A stretch of 45,823 nt of DNA from an uncultured Bacteroidales bacterium (GTDB lineage: Bacteria > Bacteroidota > Bacteroidia > Bacteroidales > Bacteroidaceae). Location of the stretch: assembly GCA_902798425.1 (NCBI GenBank), contig CADBWR010000026.1:1-45823 (forward strand), written 5' to 3'. Numbering within the stretch: the first letter of the stretch is position 1; each line of letters begins with the position of its first letter. Position numbers and translations under genes: made by a program. Below the pieces are notes generated by a model. The model was not told the DNA's origin and made no database searches. It was given only the letters and a program-made list of their open reading frames with translations. Shown here piece after piece: positions 33,252-43,632 of the stretch.

Positions 33252-34588
33252 GCCTTCTCCTCCCTTATCTGTTTGATGGTTTCTACCAGTTCGTCAATCT
33301 CTTCCTTGGTGCGCTGTTCGGTGACAGCCAGCATGAGTGTGTGGTCATCGACTTTGACGCCAGCCATGAAGCCAGCATCGGCACACTCCGTCAGCAAATC
33401 ATCGACATCGCCATCGTAGGTAACACAAAACTCATTGAAGAACGGCTGCTGGTACTTCAGTCTGAAATAACCAGTCTGCTCCAACTGCTCCAGCAGGTAG
33501 TGGGCACCACCATAGGACAGTTCGCAAGCCTCGCGCAGTCCCTGGCGTCCCATCACGCTGAGGTAGATAGTGACATAAAGGGCCATGAGCGACTGGTTGC
33601 TGCAGATGTTGGATGTAGCCTTCTGACGGCGGATATGCTGTTCGCGAGCCTGCAAAGTCAGCACAAAGGCACGCTGCCCACGGTTGTCGCGCGTCAGTCC
33701 GACAATGCGTCCAGGCATCTTGCGGATGAGTTTCTCCGTACAACACATATAGCCCACGCCAGGACCGCCAAACGACATCGGGATGCCCAGTGACTGGCCG
33801 TCGCCAACGGCAATGTCGGCGCCCCACTCTCCCGGGGTTTTCAGTACGGCAAGGTCGGCAGCAACGCTGTTGACTATGAACAGTGCCTTCTGGTCGTGGA
33901 CAGCATCGGCAAAGCCTGTAAAGTCCTCGACAATGCCATAGTAGTTAGGCTGTTGCACCACCACGCCAGCAACGTCACCCTGCTGTAGGCGTTCCGTAAG
34001 ATGCTCCTTGGAGGTAACGCCGTTGTGCTCGGCAATGAGGTCTATCTTGACACCATGATACTTGGCATAGGTCTTGACGACACGCAGCTCTTTGGGGTCG
34101 AGGGTAGCACTCACAAGCACGGTGTCAGCCTTCTTGGCATTGGCAAAAGCCATCAGAACAGCCTCGGCAGTAGCCGTAGCGCCATCGTACATAGAGGCAT
34201 TGCTGATGTCCATACCCGTCAGTTCAGCCATCATAGACTGGTATTCAAAGATGTAGTGCAGGGTGCCCTGTGATATCTCAGCCTGATAGGGGGTGTAGCT
34301 GGTCAGAAACTCTGAGCGCTGGATGATGCTCTGTATGACAGATGGTGCATAGTGGTCGTAGACGCCAGCACCAGCAAAGACCGTCATGGGGCCGCCAACG
34401 GTATAGTTGGCAATGGCTTCGAAGAGACGGCGTATCTCCACTTCGCTCAGTGCCTCGGGCAGGTTGTAGTCCTTGCGGAAACGGATGGCCTCAGGAATGT
34501 CGGAGTATAAGGCGTCAAGCGAGTCGACACCTACTTTTTCGAGCATCGCCTGCAGGTCGTCATTGGTGTGAGGAAAATATTTAAACAT
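33248..34588 (-). CDS. gcvPA: Glycine dehydrogenase (decarboxylating) subunit 1
   Basis: 446 aa, matching the N-terminal half of full-length P-protein: FAGAGVYDHYAPSVIQSI, TPYQAEISQGTLHYIFEYQS, SNASMYDGATATAEAVLMA, SFGGPGVGYMCCTEKLIRKM. It partners GcvPB and has lost its own PLP lysine, as is normal for subunit 1. It starts 26 nt after gcvH. Confidence 0.96.
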   Translation of the reverse strand: MFKYFPHTNDDLQAMLEKVGVDSLDALYSDIPEAIRFRKDYNLPEALSEVEIRRLFEAIANYTVGGPMTVFAGAGVYDHYAPSVIQSIIQRSEFLTSYTPYQAEISQGTLHYIFEYQSMMAELTGMDISNASMYDGATATAEAVLMAFANAKKADTVLVSATLDPKELRVVKTYAKYHGVKIDLIAEHNGVTSKEHLTERLQQGDVAGVVVQQPNYYGIVEDFTGFADAVHDQKALFIVNSVAADLAVLKTPGEWGADIAVGDGQSLGIPMSFGGPGVGYMCCTEKLIRKMPGRIVGLTRDNRGQRAFVLTLQAREQHIRRQKATSNICSNQSLMALYVTIYLSVMGRQGLREACELSYGGAHYLLEQLEQTGYFRLKYQQPFFNEFCVTYDGDVDDLLTECADAGFMAGVKVDDHTLMLAVTEQRTKEEIDELVETIKQIREEKA

Positions 34589-34614
34589 TGAACTTTGGAC
34601 GTTGACATTATACG

Positions 34615-34995
34615 TTAATTCTCACAGAACGCTGCGTAGGCCTTAGCATCCATCAGCTTGTCTAACTCAGACTTGTCAGCAATTTCCACCTTGATAATCC
34701 AGTTAGCATAGGCATCATTGTTGATGAGCTCCGGCTGGTCTTCCAACGCCTCGTTAACTTCAAGGACGACACCCGTGACAGGGGCTATCAGGTCGCTGGC
34801 AGCCTTGACGCTCTCTACAGCACCGAACTCCTCACCTGCCGTTACTTCGTCGTCTACCTCTGGCATGTCTACATAGACCACATTGCCCAGCGCATGCTGT
34901 GCATAGTCAGAAATGCCAATGAAACCGATGTTACCTTCTACGCGTACATACTCGTGTGACTCACTATAGTAGAGCCCTTCCATTACTTTTGCCAT
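34615..34995 (-). CDS. gcvH: Glycine cleavage system H protein
   Basis: 126 aa. The lipoylated lysine is in AVESVKAASDL, followed by APVTGVVLEVNEAL. It carries the aminomethyl intermediate between the P, T and L proteins. It starts 5 nt after gcvT ends. The lplA-type ligase at the head of the operon probably lipoylates it. Confidence 0.96.
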   Translation of the reverse strand: MAKVMEGLYYSESHEYVRVEGNIGFIGISDYAQHALGNVVYVDMPEVDDEVTAGEEFGAVESVKAASDLIAPVTGVVLEVNEALEDQPELINNDAYANWIIKVEIADKSELDKLMDAKAYAAFCEN

Positions 34996-35000
34996 AATAT

Positions 35001-36104
35001 TTATTTTTTATAGTTTTTGTTATAGAATTGTTTCTTCACCACGTGGCCTGGGAATACCTTCTTGCGAATCTGAATCTGCACGTCGGTACCCAGAGCGGCA
35101 TACTGCGCATCAACAAGTGCCATGCAGACACTCTTGTCGGTAGACAATGTATGGTAGCCCGTCGTCACCTCACCGATGGCCTCGCCATTCATATTAAGAA
35201 CGGTATAGCCATGACGGGGAATCGCCTTGTCGCTGAGTTCGATACCCACCAGTTTCTTGGCAGGTCCTGCTACCTTCTGCTTGGCGAGCGCTTCTTTGCC
35301 AATAAATTCCTCCTTGTCGAGTTTGACAAACATTCCTAAGCCAGCCATGATAGGAGAGATGTCCGCTGAGAGTTCATCGCCATAGAGCGGCAGTCCCACC
35401 TCGAAGCGCAGCGTATCGCGGCAGCCCAGTCCACAGGCTTGCACACCAGCAGCAATCAGTTTGTCCCAGCACTGGCGGATATAGTCGTGGGAGGCATAAA
35501 TCTCAAAACCGTCCTCACCCGTATAGCCTGTACGGGAAATGATGATATCGCCAACAGTTTTCACGGTATAGAAAGCCAGTTCGGCACAAGGCAGTCCCAG
35601 CACCGTCTCAACCACATGTTCTGACTCAGGTCCCTGGACGGCTATCTGTCCGTAGTAGTCGCTTTGGTTCTGCAGGTCAATGTCAAAACCAGCAGCGTGC
35701 TGCTGCATCCATGCCCAGTCCTTATCAATATTGGAGGCATTGATAACGAGGAAGAAGTCGTTGTCGCCCATCTTATATACCAGCAGGTCGTCGACAGTGC
35801 CGCCATCCTCGTAGCACATCATACCGTAATATATCTTACCCACAGGAGCACCAGCAATATCGTTCGTAAAGATGTGCTGTACATAGCGCTCAGCATCCTT
35901 ACCACGTACGATTACTTCGCCCATGTGACTGACGTCGAAGAGTCCTACCTTCTCGCGCACAGCCATGTGTTCAGGGGCAATGCCAGCATATTGGATAGGC
36001 ATGATAAAACCGCCGAAGGGCGACATCAGTGCCCCCAGTGCCACGTGTTTGTCATACAGACAAGTTTGTTTGTCTTGTTTCTCAATTGTTTGTTCGGTTG
36101 CCAT
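35001..36104 (-). CDS. gcvT: Aminomethyltransferase (T protein)
   Basis: 367 aa. Folate-binding T-protein features: MSPFGGFIMPIQYAG, GLFDVSHMGEVIVRG, YYGMMCYEDGGTVDDLLVY, SRTGYTGEDGFEIY and the C-terminal barrel. It transfers the methylene group from GcvH to tetrahydrofolate and releases ammonia. It starts 13 nt after the ligase gene. Confidence 0.96.
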   Translation of the reverse strand: MATEQTIEKQDKQTCLYDKHVALGALMSPFGGFIMPIQYAGIAPEHMAVREKVGLFDVSHMGEVIVRGKDAERYVQHIFTNDIAGAPVGKIYYGMMCYEDGGTVDDLLVYKMGDNDFFLVINASNIDKDWAWMQQHAAGFDIDLQNQSDYYGQIAVQGPESEHVVETVLGLPCAELAFYTVKTVGDIIISRTGYTGEDGFEIYASHDYIRQCWDKLIAAGVQACGLGCRDTLRFEVGLPLYGDELSADISPIMAGLGMFVKLDKEEFIGKEALAKQKVAGPAKKLVGIELSDKAIPRHGYTVLNMNGEAIGEVTTGYHTLSTDKSVCMALVDAQYAALGTDVQIQIRKKVFPGHVVKKQFYNKNYKK

Positions 36105-36117
36105 TAGATTAAAAATG

Positions 36118-36807
36118 TTATTGGATATATTGTTTCTCTATCTGTTCTATCTCACTGATTTCCTCAGCAGTCAACATACGCTCATCGTCACATAACGTAC
36201 GAAGAATCAGTACCTTTACCTCATCGAGCGTCAGCGAGGTATAGTCTTTCAGTAAGGTGATACGCTGGCGTACGCTCTCCACGCCATTCTTAGCCAACTT
36301 CTGCTGACTGGGGGTGAGGGCTTGCTGCATGTGTTGCATATTGGTATCATAGAGCATCGTGCTGTGGACGATACATCCATGAGGGGTTATTCTGCAGGCC
36401 GTCCCGCAAACCTTACGGTCGCCTATCATGATATCGTTATGGTGGGTACCAATGGCCTCGACACCCATCTTCCGCAATACCAGCAACAGCATATTGATGA
36501 AGCGGTTGAAGGCAAAGCCCACCTGCTGCTCTTTGGTGATGAACGACAGCATCAGGTTGTCGCGATCGGCATAGACACAGCCTCCCCCACTCTTCCTGTG
36601 GTACAGTTGGATGCCGTGGGTTTGGCAGTATGCCAGATTCACCTCATTCTCTACTACTTGATTACGGCCATAGATAACGCTGGGGGCTACCTGCCACAAG
36701 AAAAAAGCATCGCCAGCCCACTGCTGACTGGCCACATACTCCTCCATCGCCAGAAAGAAAGACAACTTTCTTGCGTCAGCAACGGCAGGTAAGGTGACAT
36801 TTGTCAT
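36118..36807 (-). CDS. lplA: Lipoate-protein ligase A
   Basis: 229 aa. The substrate-binding motifs are YGRNQVVENEVN, YHRKSGGGCVYADRDNLMLS and the catalytic lysine in HHNDIMIGDRKVCGTA. It activates lipoate and attaches it to GcvH or to 2-oxoacid dehydrogenase E2 domains. It lacks the larger accessory domain of E. coli LplA beyond a short tail. It is the first gene of the glycine cleavage operon, which points to GcvH as the main target. Confidence 0.92.
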   Translation of the reverse strand: MTNVTLPAVADARKLSFFLAMEEYVASQQWAGDAFFLWQVAPSVIYGRNQVVENEVNLAYCQTHGIQLYHRKSGGGCVYADRDNLMLSFITKEQQVGFAFNRFINMLLLVLRKMGVEAIGTHHNDIMIGDRKVCGTACRITPHGCIVHSTMLYDTNMQHMQQALTPSQQKLAKNGVESVRQRITLLKDYTSLTLDEVKVLILRTLCDDERMLTAEEISEIEQIEKQYIQ

Positions 36808-36839
36808 ATATTGTTCTGGTCAGTAGCAAAATGTTTGTG

Positions 36840-36871
36840 CAAATATATGAAGTTTTTATGTAACTTGCAAG
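36840..36871 (-). promoter_or_regulatory. Promoter of the glycine cleavage operon
   Basis: CTTG (complement of 36868-36871), 20-bp spacer, TATATTTG (complement of 36840-36847), 33 nt before the lplA ATG. No glycine riboswitch is visible in this short leader. Confidence 0.7.
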
Positions 36872-36885
36872 AATTTTTGATTTTA

Positions 36886-36917
36886 TTTTGCAGTTTGCGC
36901 ATTTTACTGTATCTTTG
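36886..36917 (+). promoter_or_regulatory. Promoter of dxs
   Basis: TTTTG (36886-36890), 19-bp spacer, TATCTTTG (36910-36917). It overlaps the beginning of the longest dxs frame and so excludes the TTG at 36888 as a start. Confidence 0.75.
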
Positions 36918-36944
36918 CACTCTATAAAAGAAGTATATACTATT

Positions 36945-38870
36945 TTGAAAAACCAGAAAGACGGGCTTTTAGCCCAAATACAATACCCCGTAGATCTGCG
37001 CAAGCTAAGCGTTGAGCAGCTACCTCAGGTGTGCCAAGAACTCCGCGAGGACATCGTGAAGGAGCTCTCTGTCAACCCAGGGCATCTGGCATCCAGTTTA
37101 GGTGTAGCAGAGATTACGGTGGCCTTACACTATGTCTACAATACGCCTGAAGACCGTATTGTATGGGATGTGGGCCACCAAGCCTATGGGCACAAAATAT
37201 TGACAGGACGCCGCGAGCAATTCTGCACCAACCGCAAGTTGGGCGGCATACGTCCGTTCCCCTCTCCCTTTGAAAGTGAATACGACACCTTTGCCTGCGG
37301 ACATGCGTCGAACAGCATCTCTGCGGCACTGGGCATGGCTGTCGCTGCCAAACTGGAGAAGCAGGAAGGACGACATGTGGTGGCAGTGATTGGCGACGGT
37401 GCCCTGAGTGGCGGCTTGGCTTTTGAGGGACTGAACAATGTGTCATCGAGTCCCAACGATCTGCTGATTATCCTGAACGACAATGACATGTCAATAGACC
37501 GCAGTGTGGGTGGCATGCAGAAGTATCTGCTGGGACTGAACACCCACAGGACCTATAATGCCATCAAGTTCAAGGCGACACGGTGGTTGCACAACAAGGG
37601 ACTGCTGAACGATGACCGCAAGAAGGGCATTCAGCGCCTGTCAAACGCCATCAAGAGTGCTATTGCCCACCAGCAGAACATCTTTGACGGCATGAATATC
37701 CGCTACTTCGGACCGTTTGACGGACACGATGTCAAAGAGCTGGTGCGCATACTCAGCGCCATCAAGGACATGAAGGGTCCGAAGCTGTTGCACCTGCACA
37801 CACAGAAAGGTCACGGCTATGCACCAGCCGAAAAGGATGTTACGACATGGCATGCACCAGGCAAGTTCAATCCCGATACGGGCGAGCGCATCGTGGACAA
37901 TGACCCTACAAAGCCACAGAAGTATCAGGACGTGTTTGGACACACACTACTGGAGCTGGCACGCCAGAACCCGAAGATTGTGGGTGTAACGCCTGCTATG
38001 CCCAGCGGCTGTTCGATGAATATCATGATGGCAGAGATGCCGGAAAGGACCTTTGACGTGGGTATTGCCGAGGGACATGCTGTCACTTTCTCCGGCGGTA
38101 TGGCCAAAGACGGTTTGCTTCCCTTCTGCAACATCTACAGCGCTTTTGCGCAAAGAGCCTTTGACAACATCATCCACGACGTGGCACTGCTGAACCTGAA
38201 CGTGGTACTCTGCTTTGACCGTTCCGGACTGGTGGGCGAAGATGGGCCAACGCACCATGGTGCCTTCGATATGGCAGCACTGAGACCTGTGCCCAATCTA
38301 ACCATCAGCTCACCCATGGACGAGCACGAGCTGCGCCGTCTGATGTTTACGGCACAACTGCCCGACAAGGGTCCGTTCGTGATTCGCTATCCACGAGGCG
38401 GCGGTGAGTTGCAAGACTGGCGTTGTCCGTTTGAAGAAATCAAGGTGGGCACTGGTCGCAAACTGAAGGATGGCACTGATGTCGCTGTACTGAGCATTGG
38501 TCCGATAGGCAACAACGTAACGAGGGCTATTGCTGAACTTGGTGACAGCGTAAGTGTTGCCCATTACGACATGCGATTCCTGAAACCACTTGACGAGTCC
38601 ATCCTCGACGAGGTAGGTCGTAAGTTCAAACATATCATAACCGTAGAGAATGGTGTGCGCAATGGTGGCATGGGCTCAGCCGTCTTAGAATGGATGAGCG
38701 ACCACGGCTATCAACTACACATCAAGCGCCTTGGCATTCCTGACAAGTTCATACAACACGGCACAGTACAGGAACTGCAGGCCATTGTCGGCATTGACGA
38801 GGAGAGCATCAAAAAAGCTATTATCGATTGCTCATCAGCTATTAGCCAAGAGCCAACTGCAAAAAGCTAA
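36945..38870 (+). CDS. dxs: 1-deoxy-D-xylulose-5-phosphate synthase
   Basis: 641 aa from TTG 36945. No ATG or GTG lies between the promoter and conserved sequence, so a TTG start is the best reading. Thiamine diphosphate motif [16 protein letters not shown], substrate residues in [24 protein letters not shown], and the C-terminal transketolase part [13 protein letters not shown] and [14 protein letters not shown]. It makes DXP from pyruvate and glyceraldehyde 3-phosphate, the first step of the MEP isoprenoid pathway. It is followed by trkA after 4 nt. Confidence 0.94.
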   Translation: MKNQKDGLLAQIQYPVDLRKLSVEQLPQVCQELREDIVKELSVNPGHLASSLGVAEITVALHYVYNTPEDRIVWDVGHQAYGHKILTGRREQFCTNRKLGGIRPFPSPFESEYDTFACGHASNSISAALGMAVAAKLEKQEGRHVVAVIGDGALSGGLAFEGLNNVSSSPNDLLIILNDNDMSIDRSVGGMQKYLLGLNTHRTYNAIKFKATRWLHNKGLLNDDRKKGIQRLSNAIKSAIAHQQNIFDGMNIRYFGPFDGHDVKELVRILSAIKDMKGPKLLHLHTQKGHGYAPAEKDVTTWHAPGKFNPDTGERIVDNDPTKPQKYQDVFGHTLLELARQNPKIVGVTPAMPSGCSMNIMMAEMPERTFDVGIAEGHAVTFSGGMAKDGLLPFCNIYSAFAQRAFDNIIHDVALLNLNVVLCFDRSGLVGEDGPTHHGAFDMAALRPVPNLTISSPMDEHELRRLMFTAQLPDKGPFVIRYPRGGGELQDWRCPFEEIKVGTGRKLKDGTDVAVLSIGPIGNNVTRAIAELGDSVSVAHYDMRFLKPLDESILDEVGRKFKHIITVENGVRNGGMGSAVLEWMSDHGYQLHIKRLGIPDKFIQHGTVQELQAIVGIDEESIKKAIIDCSSAISQEPTAKS

Positions 38871-38874
38871 GCAT

Positions 38875-40233
38875 ATGAAGATTATCATCGGCGGAGCGGG
38901 TGCCGTAGGAACCCACCTGTCAAAACTATTATCCAAAGACCATCAGGACTGTATCCTAATTGATGACAACATCGACCGATTGAGTGGTCTGGAGAGTCGT
39001 TATGACATCATGACGCTACACGGTTCGCCCACCAGCATCCAGACACTGAAAGATGCGGGTGTGGAACATGCCGACCTCTTTGTAGGTGTTACTCCAGATG
39101 AGAGTGTCAACATGAATGCCTGCATGATTGCCCACGCTCTTGGTGCGAAGAAAACGGTAGCACGCATTGACAATTACGAGTATCTGGCACCCAATCTGAA
39201 GACTTTCTTCGAACAGATGGGCATCAACTCGCTCATCTACCCAGAGGTGCTGGTAGCGAAAGACATCACCAATGGTCTGAAGATGTCATGGGTGCGCCAG
39301 CGCTGGGATGTCCACGGCGGTGCCCTCATCATGCTGGGCATCAAGTTGCGTGAGACGTGTGAGATACTGAACCAGCCACTGCGTACGCTGTGCGGCCCCG
39401 ATGACCCGTACCACATTGTTGCTATCAAGCGTGCTGACGAGACACTCATTCCTGGTGGTAACGACGAATTACGTGTCAACGACATCGCTTACTTTATGAC
39501 CACCCGCGAATATATACCGTATATCCGCAAAATTTCCGGAAAAGAGCATTATGCTGATGTCAAGAACGTTATTATTATGGGTGGCGACAAGACCTCTGTA
39601 CGTGTGGCACTGACAGCGCCAGACTATATGAACATCAAGATCATCGAGATTAACGAACAGCGCTGTGAGCGTCTGAACGAGCTGCTGAACGATGTCAACA
39701 CGATGATTATCCATGGTGACGGGCGTGACTTGGGTCTGCTGCAGGAAGAGGGCATACAGAATACGCAAGCCTTCGTGGCACTGACGGCCAATGCCGAGAC
39801 CAATATCCTGGCTTGTCTGACAGCCAAGAGACTGGGGGTACGCAAGACCATAGCAATGGTAGAGAACCTGGACTACGTAGAGATGGCTGAGAGTCTGGAC
39901 ATCGGCACCATCATCAACAAGAAGACGCTGGCAGCAGGACATATCTACCAGATGATGCTTGATGCTGACGTCAGCAATGTACGTTCGCTGATGATGGTTG
40001 ACAGCGATGTTGCTGAGTTTGTGGCCGCTGAGGGTTCGAAGGTTACCAAGAAACCTGTCAAGGACCTGGGACTACCCTTTGGAGTTACTATCGGTGGTCT
40101 GGTACGCCATGAACAAGGCATTCTTGTCAATGGTAATACCCAGATAGAAGCGGGCGACTCTGTGATGGTGTTCTGTCACGAACAGAATCTGAAGAAAGTC
40201 GAGAAGTATTTTAAGGCCAACACACTATGGTAA
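38875..40233 (+). CDS. trkA: Trk potassium uptake system NAD-binding protein TrkA
   Basis: 452 aa from ATG 38875. Two RCK modules, each a Rossmann domain plus TrkA-C: GAGAVGTHLSKLL at the N-terminus with DDNIDRL, and a second half starting NVIIMGGDKTSVRVAL with EINEQRCERL. The first GxGxxG is intact; the second is degenerate (GGDKTS). It gates the TrkH channel at the inner face of the membrane. It overlaps trkH by 7 nt. Confidence 0.94.
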   Translation: MKIIIGGAGAVGTHLSKLLSKDHQDCILIDDNIDRLSGLESRYDIMTLHGSPTSIQTLKDAGVEHADLFVGVTPDESVNMNACMIAHALGAKKTVARIDNYEYLAPNLKTFFEQMGINSLIYPEVLVAKDITNGLKMSWVRQRWDVHGGALIMLGIKLRETCEILNQPLRTLCGPDDPYHIVAIKRADETLIPGGNDELRVNDIAYFMTTREYIPYIRKISGKEHYADVKNVIIMGGDKTSVRVALTAPDYMNIKIIEINEQRCERLNELLNDVNTMIIHGDGRDLGLLQEEGIQNTQAFVALTANAETNILACLTAKRLGVRKTIAMVENLDYVEMAESLDIGTIINKKTLAAGHIYQMMLDADVSNVRSLMMVDSDVAEFVAAEGSKVTKKPVKDLGLPFGVTIGGLVRHEQGILVNGNTQIEAGDSVMVFCHEQNLKKVEKYFKANTLW

Positions 40234-41687
40234 ACCTCCGGCTGATATATAAGATTATCGGTTCTCTGCTCTTCCTCTTGGGCACACTGCTGCTCGTCTG
40301 TACGGGAATATCCCTCTACTATCAGGAAGATGACATGGTAGCGTTCCTCATTTCAGCCATTCTTACTTTCTGTGGCGGACTGGTTCTGAAATACTTTGGC
40401 GACGATGCCAACAACAATCTGGGACGCCGTGACTCCTATCTGCTGGTGACCGTTACCTGGCTTATTTTCAGTCTCTTTGGCATGCTGCCGTTTCTCATCA
40501 GTGGCTATATCACCAATATCACTGATGCGTTCTTCGAGACCATGTCAGGCTTCTCTACCACAGGAGCCACCATCCTTGACGACGTAGAATGGCTGCCCCA
40601 CGCCACCCTCTATTGGCGTACGCAGACTCAATGGATAGGTGGTTTGGGAATTGTCTTCTTCACCATTGCCATCCTGCCGTCTATGGTAGGAAGCGGTAGT
40701 GTGAAGGTGTTTGCCGCTGAAGCGACAGGACCGCTACGCTCCAAGATGCATCCGCGTCTGTCAACAATGGCTAAATGGATATGGACCGTCTATCTGGGAC
40801 TTACCATCGCATGTATCCTGGCCTACTATGCTGCTGGCATGGATGTGTTTGACAGCATCAACTATGCTATGACAACCACGGCGACAGGTGGCTTTGCAAC
40901 CCATAACGACTCCACGGCATTCTTTAACTCGCCAACTATCGAGTATATCTCTATTCTCTTCCAGTTTCTGGCAGGTATTAATTTTATGATGCTCTATGCC
41001 AGCATCTTCAAACTAAAACCTTTGGCACTGTTCAAGAGTTCTGAGTTCAAGCTGTATATTACGATTATCAGCATCTCCACGCTTTGGATTCTCTATCTGC
41101 TGATGACACGCAACGGCTACGGTCTGGAGCGTGCCTTCCGTTCCGCTTTGTTCCAAGTGGTATCGTTCATCACAACAACAGGACTGTTCAACGACGATGC
41201 GGCACGATGGCCTCACATCACGTGGGTTATTTTGGGATGCTTGATGTTTATCGGAGCCTGCTCAGGGTCTACCACGGGTGGCTTCAAGTGTGTTCGTGCA
41301 GTAATGATTATGAAGGTGTTGCGCAACGAGTTCGACAAGCTCCTGCACCCCAATGCCGTATTACCTGTTAAAATTAACGGCACCCCGGTACCCCACTCCC
41401 AACTCAGCACACTGCTGGGATTCTTCGCTATCTTCACTATCATGATACTCATAACGGCAACACTGATGATTGCTTCAGGTATCGACAACACCAACTCTAT
41501 CACCATAGCCTTGAGCTGTATCAGCAATGTTGGTCCAACATTAGGAACGCAGATCGGACCAGAAATGTCGTGGAGCGAATTGCCCGACTACGTCAAATGG
41601 CTCTGTTCATTCCTGATGCTTGTAGGACGTTTGGAGATTATGTCTGTACTGATACTGTTCACAAGAGCTTTCTGGAAAGACAATTAA
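40227..41687 (+). CDS. trkH: Trk potassium uptake protein TrkH
   Basis: 486 aa, about ten membrane helices. The four selectivity-filter loops are visible: FSTTGATIL, ATGGFATHND, TTTGLFNDD and SNVGPTLG. It is an inner-membrane K+ channel/transporter controlled by TrkA, with which it overlaps. Confidence 0.95.
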   Translation: MVNLRLIYKIIGSLLFLLGTLLLVCTGISLYYQEDDMVAFLISAILTFCGGLVLKYFGDDANNNLGRRDSYLLVTVTWLIFSLFGMLPFLISGYITNITDAFFETMSGFSTTGATILDDVEWLPHATLYWRTQTQWIGGLGIVFFTIAILPSMVGSGSVKVFAAEATGPLRSKMHPRLSTMAKWIWTVYLGLTIACILAYYAAGMDVFDSINYAMTTTATGGFATHNDSTAFFNSPTIEYISILFQFLAGINFMMLYASIFKLKPLALFKSSEFKLYITIISISTLWILYLLMTRNGYGLERAFRSALFQVVSFITTTGLFNDDAARWPHITWVILGCLMFIGACSGSTTGGFKCVRAVMIMKVLRNEFDKLLHPNAVLPVKINGTPVPHSQLSTLLGFFAIFTIMILITATLMIASGIDNTNSITIALSCISNVGPTLGTQIGPEMSWSELPDYVKWLCSFLMLVGRLEIMSVLILFTRAFWKDN

Positions 41688-41750
41688 GTAAACACACACA
41701 TACAAACGTATTAGAAAGTGAAAACTTACAAGAAAGAGAAGGTACATATT

Positions 41751-42650
41751 ATGAACTACTACAAATTTACTCCTCTGCCCAAAACTCTGATATGGGGAAC
41801 AGAAATCTGGCAGATTTCAGGTGTTCCTGGCAGTGAGACCGTCAGCAATGGGGAGAGCATCAACGAGATTGTAAAAAGGGAGAAAGCCCGCTTAGTAGGG
41901 AAAGCCAACTACGAGCGTTTTGGCGATGAGTTTCCACTGCTCATCAAATTCATCGATGCCAAGAGAGACTTGTCCATACAGGTACATCCCAACGACGAGA
42001 CGGCCAAACGGCAAGGTAAGCCACATGGTAAGACAGAGATGTGGTATGTATTGGACTCTGCTCCAGATGCTGCACTGTACAATGGTCTGAAGATGCAGCT
42101 TACCCCTGAGCAATACAAGGAGATGGTGGCACAGAAGACCATCTGTGACGCACTAGCAAAATATCAGGTCAAGAAGGGCGACTGCTTCTTCATCCCTGCT
42201 GGTCGCATCCATGCTATTCTCAGTGGCTGTTACCTTGCAGAGATACAGCAGACCTCTGATGTCACCTATCGCATCTATGACTACGATCGTCGTGACAAGG
42301 ATGGCAACCTTCGTCAGTTACACACCAAAGAGGCTGCAGAGTCCATTGACTACACAGTACACGCAGACTACCAGACACACTACACCCCGAAAAAGAACGA
42401 AGGTCAGTTATTGGTGGAGTGTCCCTACTTCAACACGGCAGTCTACGACCTTACCGAACCCATGACCATCGACTATAGTGAGTTGGACTCGTTTGTAGCC
42501 CTTATTGGTCTGGAAGGGGAAGGAACGCTGGCCATTGACGGAGAAGAGGTGGTGCTCCATGCTGGTGAGAGCATCCTACTGCCTGCTTACATTAATGAAG
42601 TAAGCATCAACGGAACGATTAAGTTTCTGGAGTCGTACGTGCTGTCTTAA
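41751..42650 (+). CDS. manA: Class I mannose-6-phosphate isomerase
   Basis: 299 aa from ATG 41751; a GTG at 41718 is possible but leads with a lysine-rich non-conserved stretch. Cupin zinc site: QVHPNDETAKR (H), KTEMWYVLD (E) and IPAGRIHAILSG (H). It interconverts mannose-6-P and fructose-6-P for GDP-mannose supply or mannose use. Its 3' end overlaps the convergent DUF4435 gene by 32 nt. Confidence 0.92.
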   Translation: MNYYKFTPLPKTLIWGTEIWQISGVPGSETVSNGESINEIVKREKARLVGKANYERFGDEFPLLIKFIDAKRDLSIQVHPNDETAKRQGKPHGKTEMWYVLDSAPDAALYNGLKMQLTPEQYKEMVAQKTICDALAKYQVKKGDCFFIPAGRIHAILSGCYLAEIQQTSDVTYRIYDYDRRDKDGNLRQLHTKEAAESIDYTVHADYQTHYTPKKNEGQLLVECPYFNTAVYDLTEPMTIDYSELDSFVALIGLEGEGTLAIDGEEVVLHAGESILLPAYINEVSINGTIKFLESYVLS

Positions 42651-43632
42651 GGTACTCTTCCACATCGTGCTGAATGAGCAGATACTGTGGAGACTGCTTA
42701 TAGCCCGTATTCTTCTTTAACATCTGGCGGATGTCCTGCAACGAGTGCTCGTAGCAGGACATTTCGTTACGGCGCTGTTCGTGGTGCACGGCGGTATGGT
42801 AGATTTCTTCCTGACGCTCCATACGCAATCTGTTGCACACCTTATTTAATATAGGTACAACGACATTGTCGAACAGGTGGTGCCCTTGGATATACAAGTA
42901 GGTGGTCTGTGGCGTCACCCCAAGAGACTTCACGCTGGCCTTGGTATTAAGATATTCTTCTTTGGCTTGAGGAAACTCTGACTGCAGCTGCTTGACCTTA
43001 CGTCCCACCTTAGAGCGCAGATGGTCTAATGAGGGCTGAGGATCCAGCACATTGAAACCTCCTGGGTCAATGACACGGGCAAAATCAGTCATGGAAAAAC
43101 GGTTATAGTTGCCCGTACGGTAAGCCCACACACTCCACACAAAAAGTGGGAATATGGCTTCGCTATACTGAGTCATATAATCATCGAAATCAAAGATGCG
43201 ATGGTCATTGAGTGTCACACTGACGCAGACCTCGTGCAGAGATTGTGCATAGCACTGCATATTCTCGATGGAATAGACATAGGTATGGAATACGTAGCTG
43301 CTGTCTAACACACGTCGCGACTGTGGCGTGGCACGTTGTAACATATAGTCGTAATCGGCATCAACACAGGCTATCATATCTGGTCCGACATTGTCGCCCA
43401 CGAAATTCATCAGCACAGACTTCTTGCCGCGCTCCAACTTTTGGTGCGAGGGAAGCATGATTTCAAAGTAGCACTTGTCATCCTCAAAGCGCGAGAGCAC
43501 GGTACGCCAAAAATAGATATCATCATAGCTTTCTACGTATGCTACGATGCGGCGCCGTGCTTTCTTGGATTTCAGCTGGTTGGCAGCTTCAAAGTAACGG
43601 CTGTTGAGGTGGTCTTTTAGTCTACTAGGCAT
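42619..43632 (-). CDS. DUF4435 TOPRIM-type protein (AriB-like)
   Basis: 337 aa from ATG 43632. RIVAYVESYDDIYFWRTVL gives the DUF4435 opening motif: E is kept, but the usual EGKDD reads ESYDD. ACVDADYDYML gives the acidic DxDxD motif. DUF4435 is the fold of the effector nuclease AriB of PARIS anti-phage systems, which works with an ABC/AAA15-type ATPase. Here the ATPase gene sits directly upstream (30-nt gap). Whether this chromosomal pair is defence or housekeeping cannot be told by eye. The tail overlaps manA. Confidence 0.8.
   Translation of the reverse strand: MPSRLKDHLNSRYFEAANQLKSKKARRRIVAYVESYDDIYFWRTVLSRFEDDKCYFEIMLPSHQKLERGKKSVLMNFVGDNVGPDMIACVDADYDYMLQRATPQSRRVLDSSYVFHTYVYSIENMQCYAQSLHEVCVSVTLNDHRIFDFDDYMTQYSEAIFPLFVWSVWAYRTGNYNRFSMTDFARVIDPGGFNVLDPQPSLDHLRSKVGRKVKQLQSEFPQAKEEYLNTKASVKSLGVTPQTTYLYIQGHHLFDNVVVPILNKVCNRLRMERQEEIYHTAVHHEQRRNEMSCYEHSLQDIRQMLKKNTGYKQSPQYLLIQHDVEEYLKTARTTPET

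Noticed and set aside
36808-36840. Glycine riboswitch before the glycine cleavage operon
   Set aside because: The leader is only about 33 nt and shows no paired-aptamer structure.
37255-37285. CCCCTCTCCCTTTGAAAGTG in dxs as another REP-like element
   Set aside because: It encodes [12 protein letters not shown], which is normal conserved Dxs sequence.
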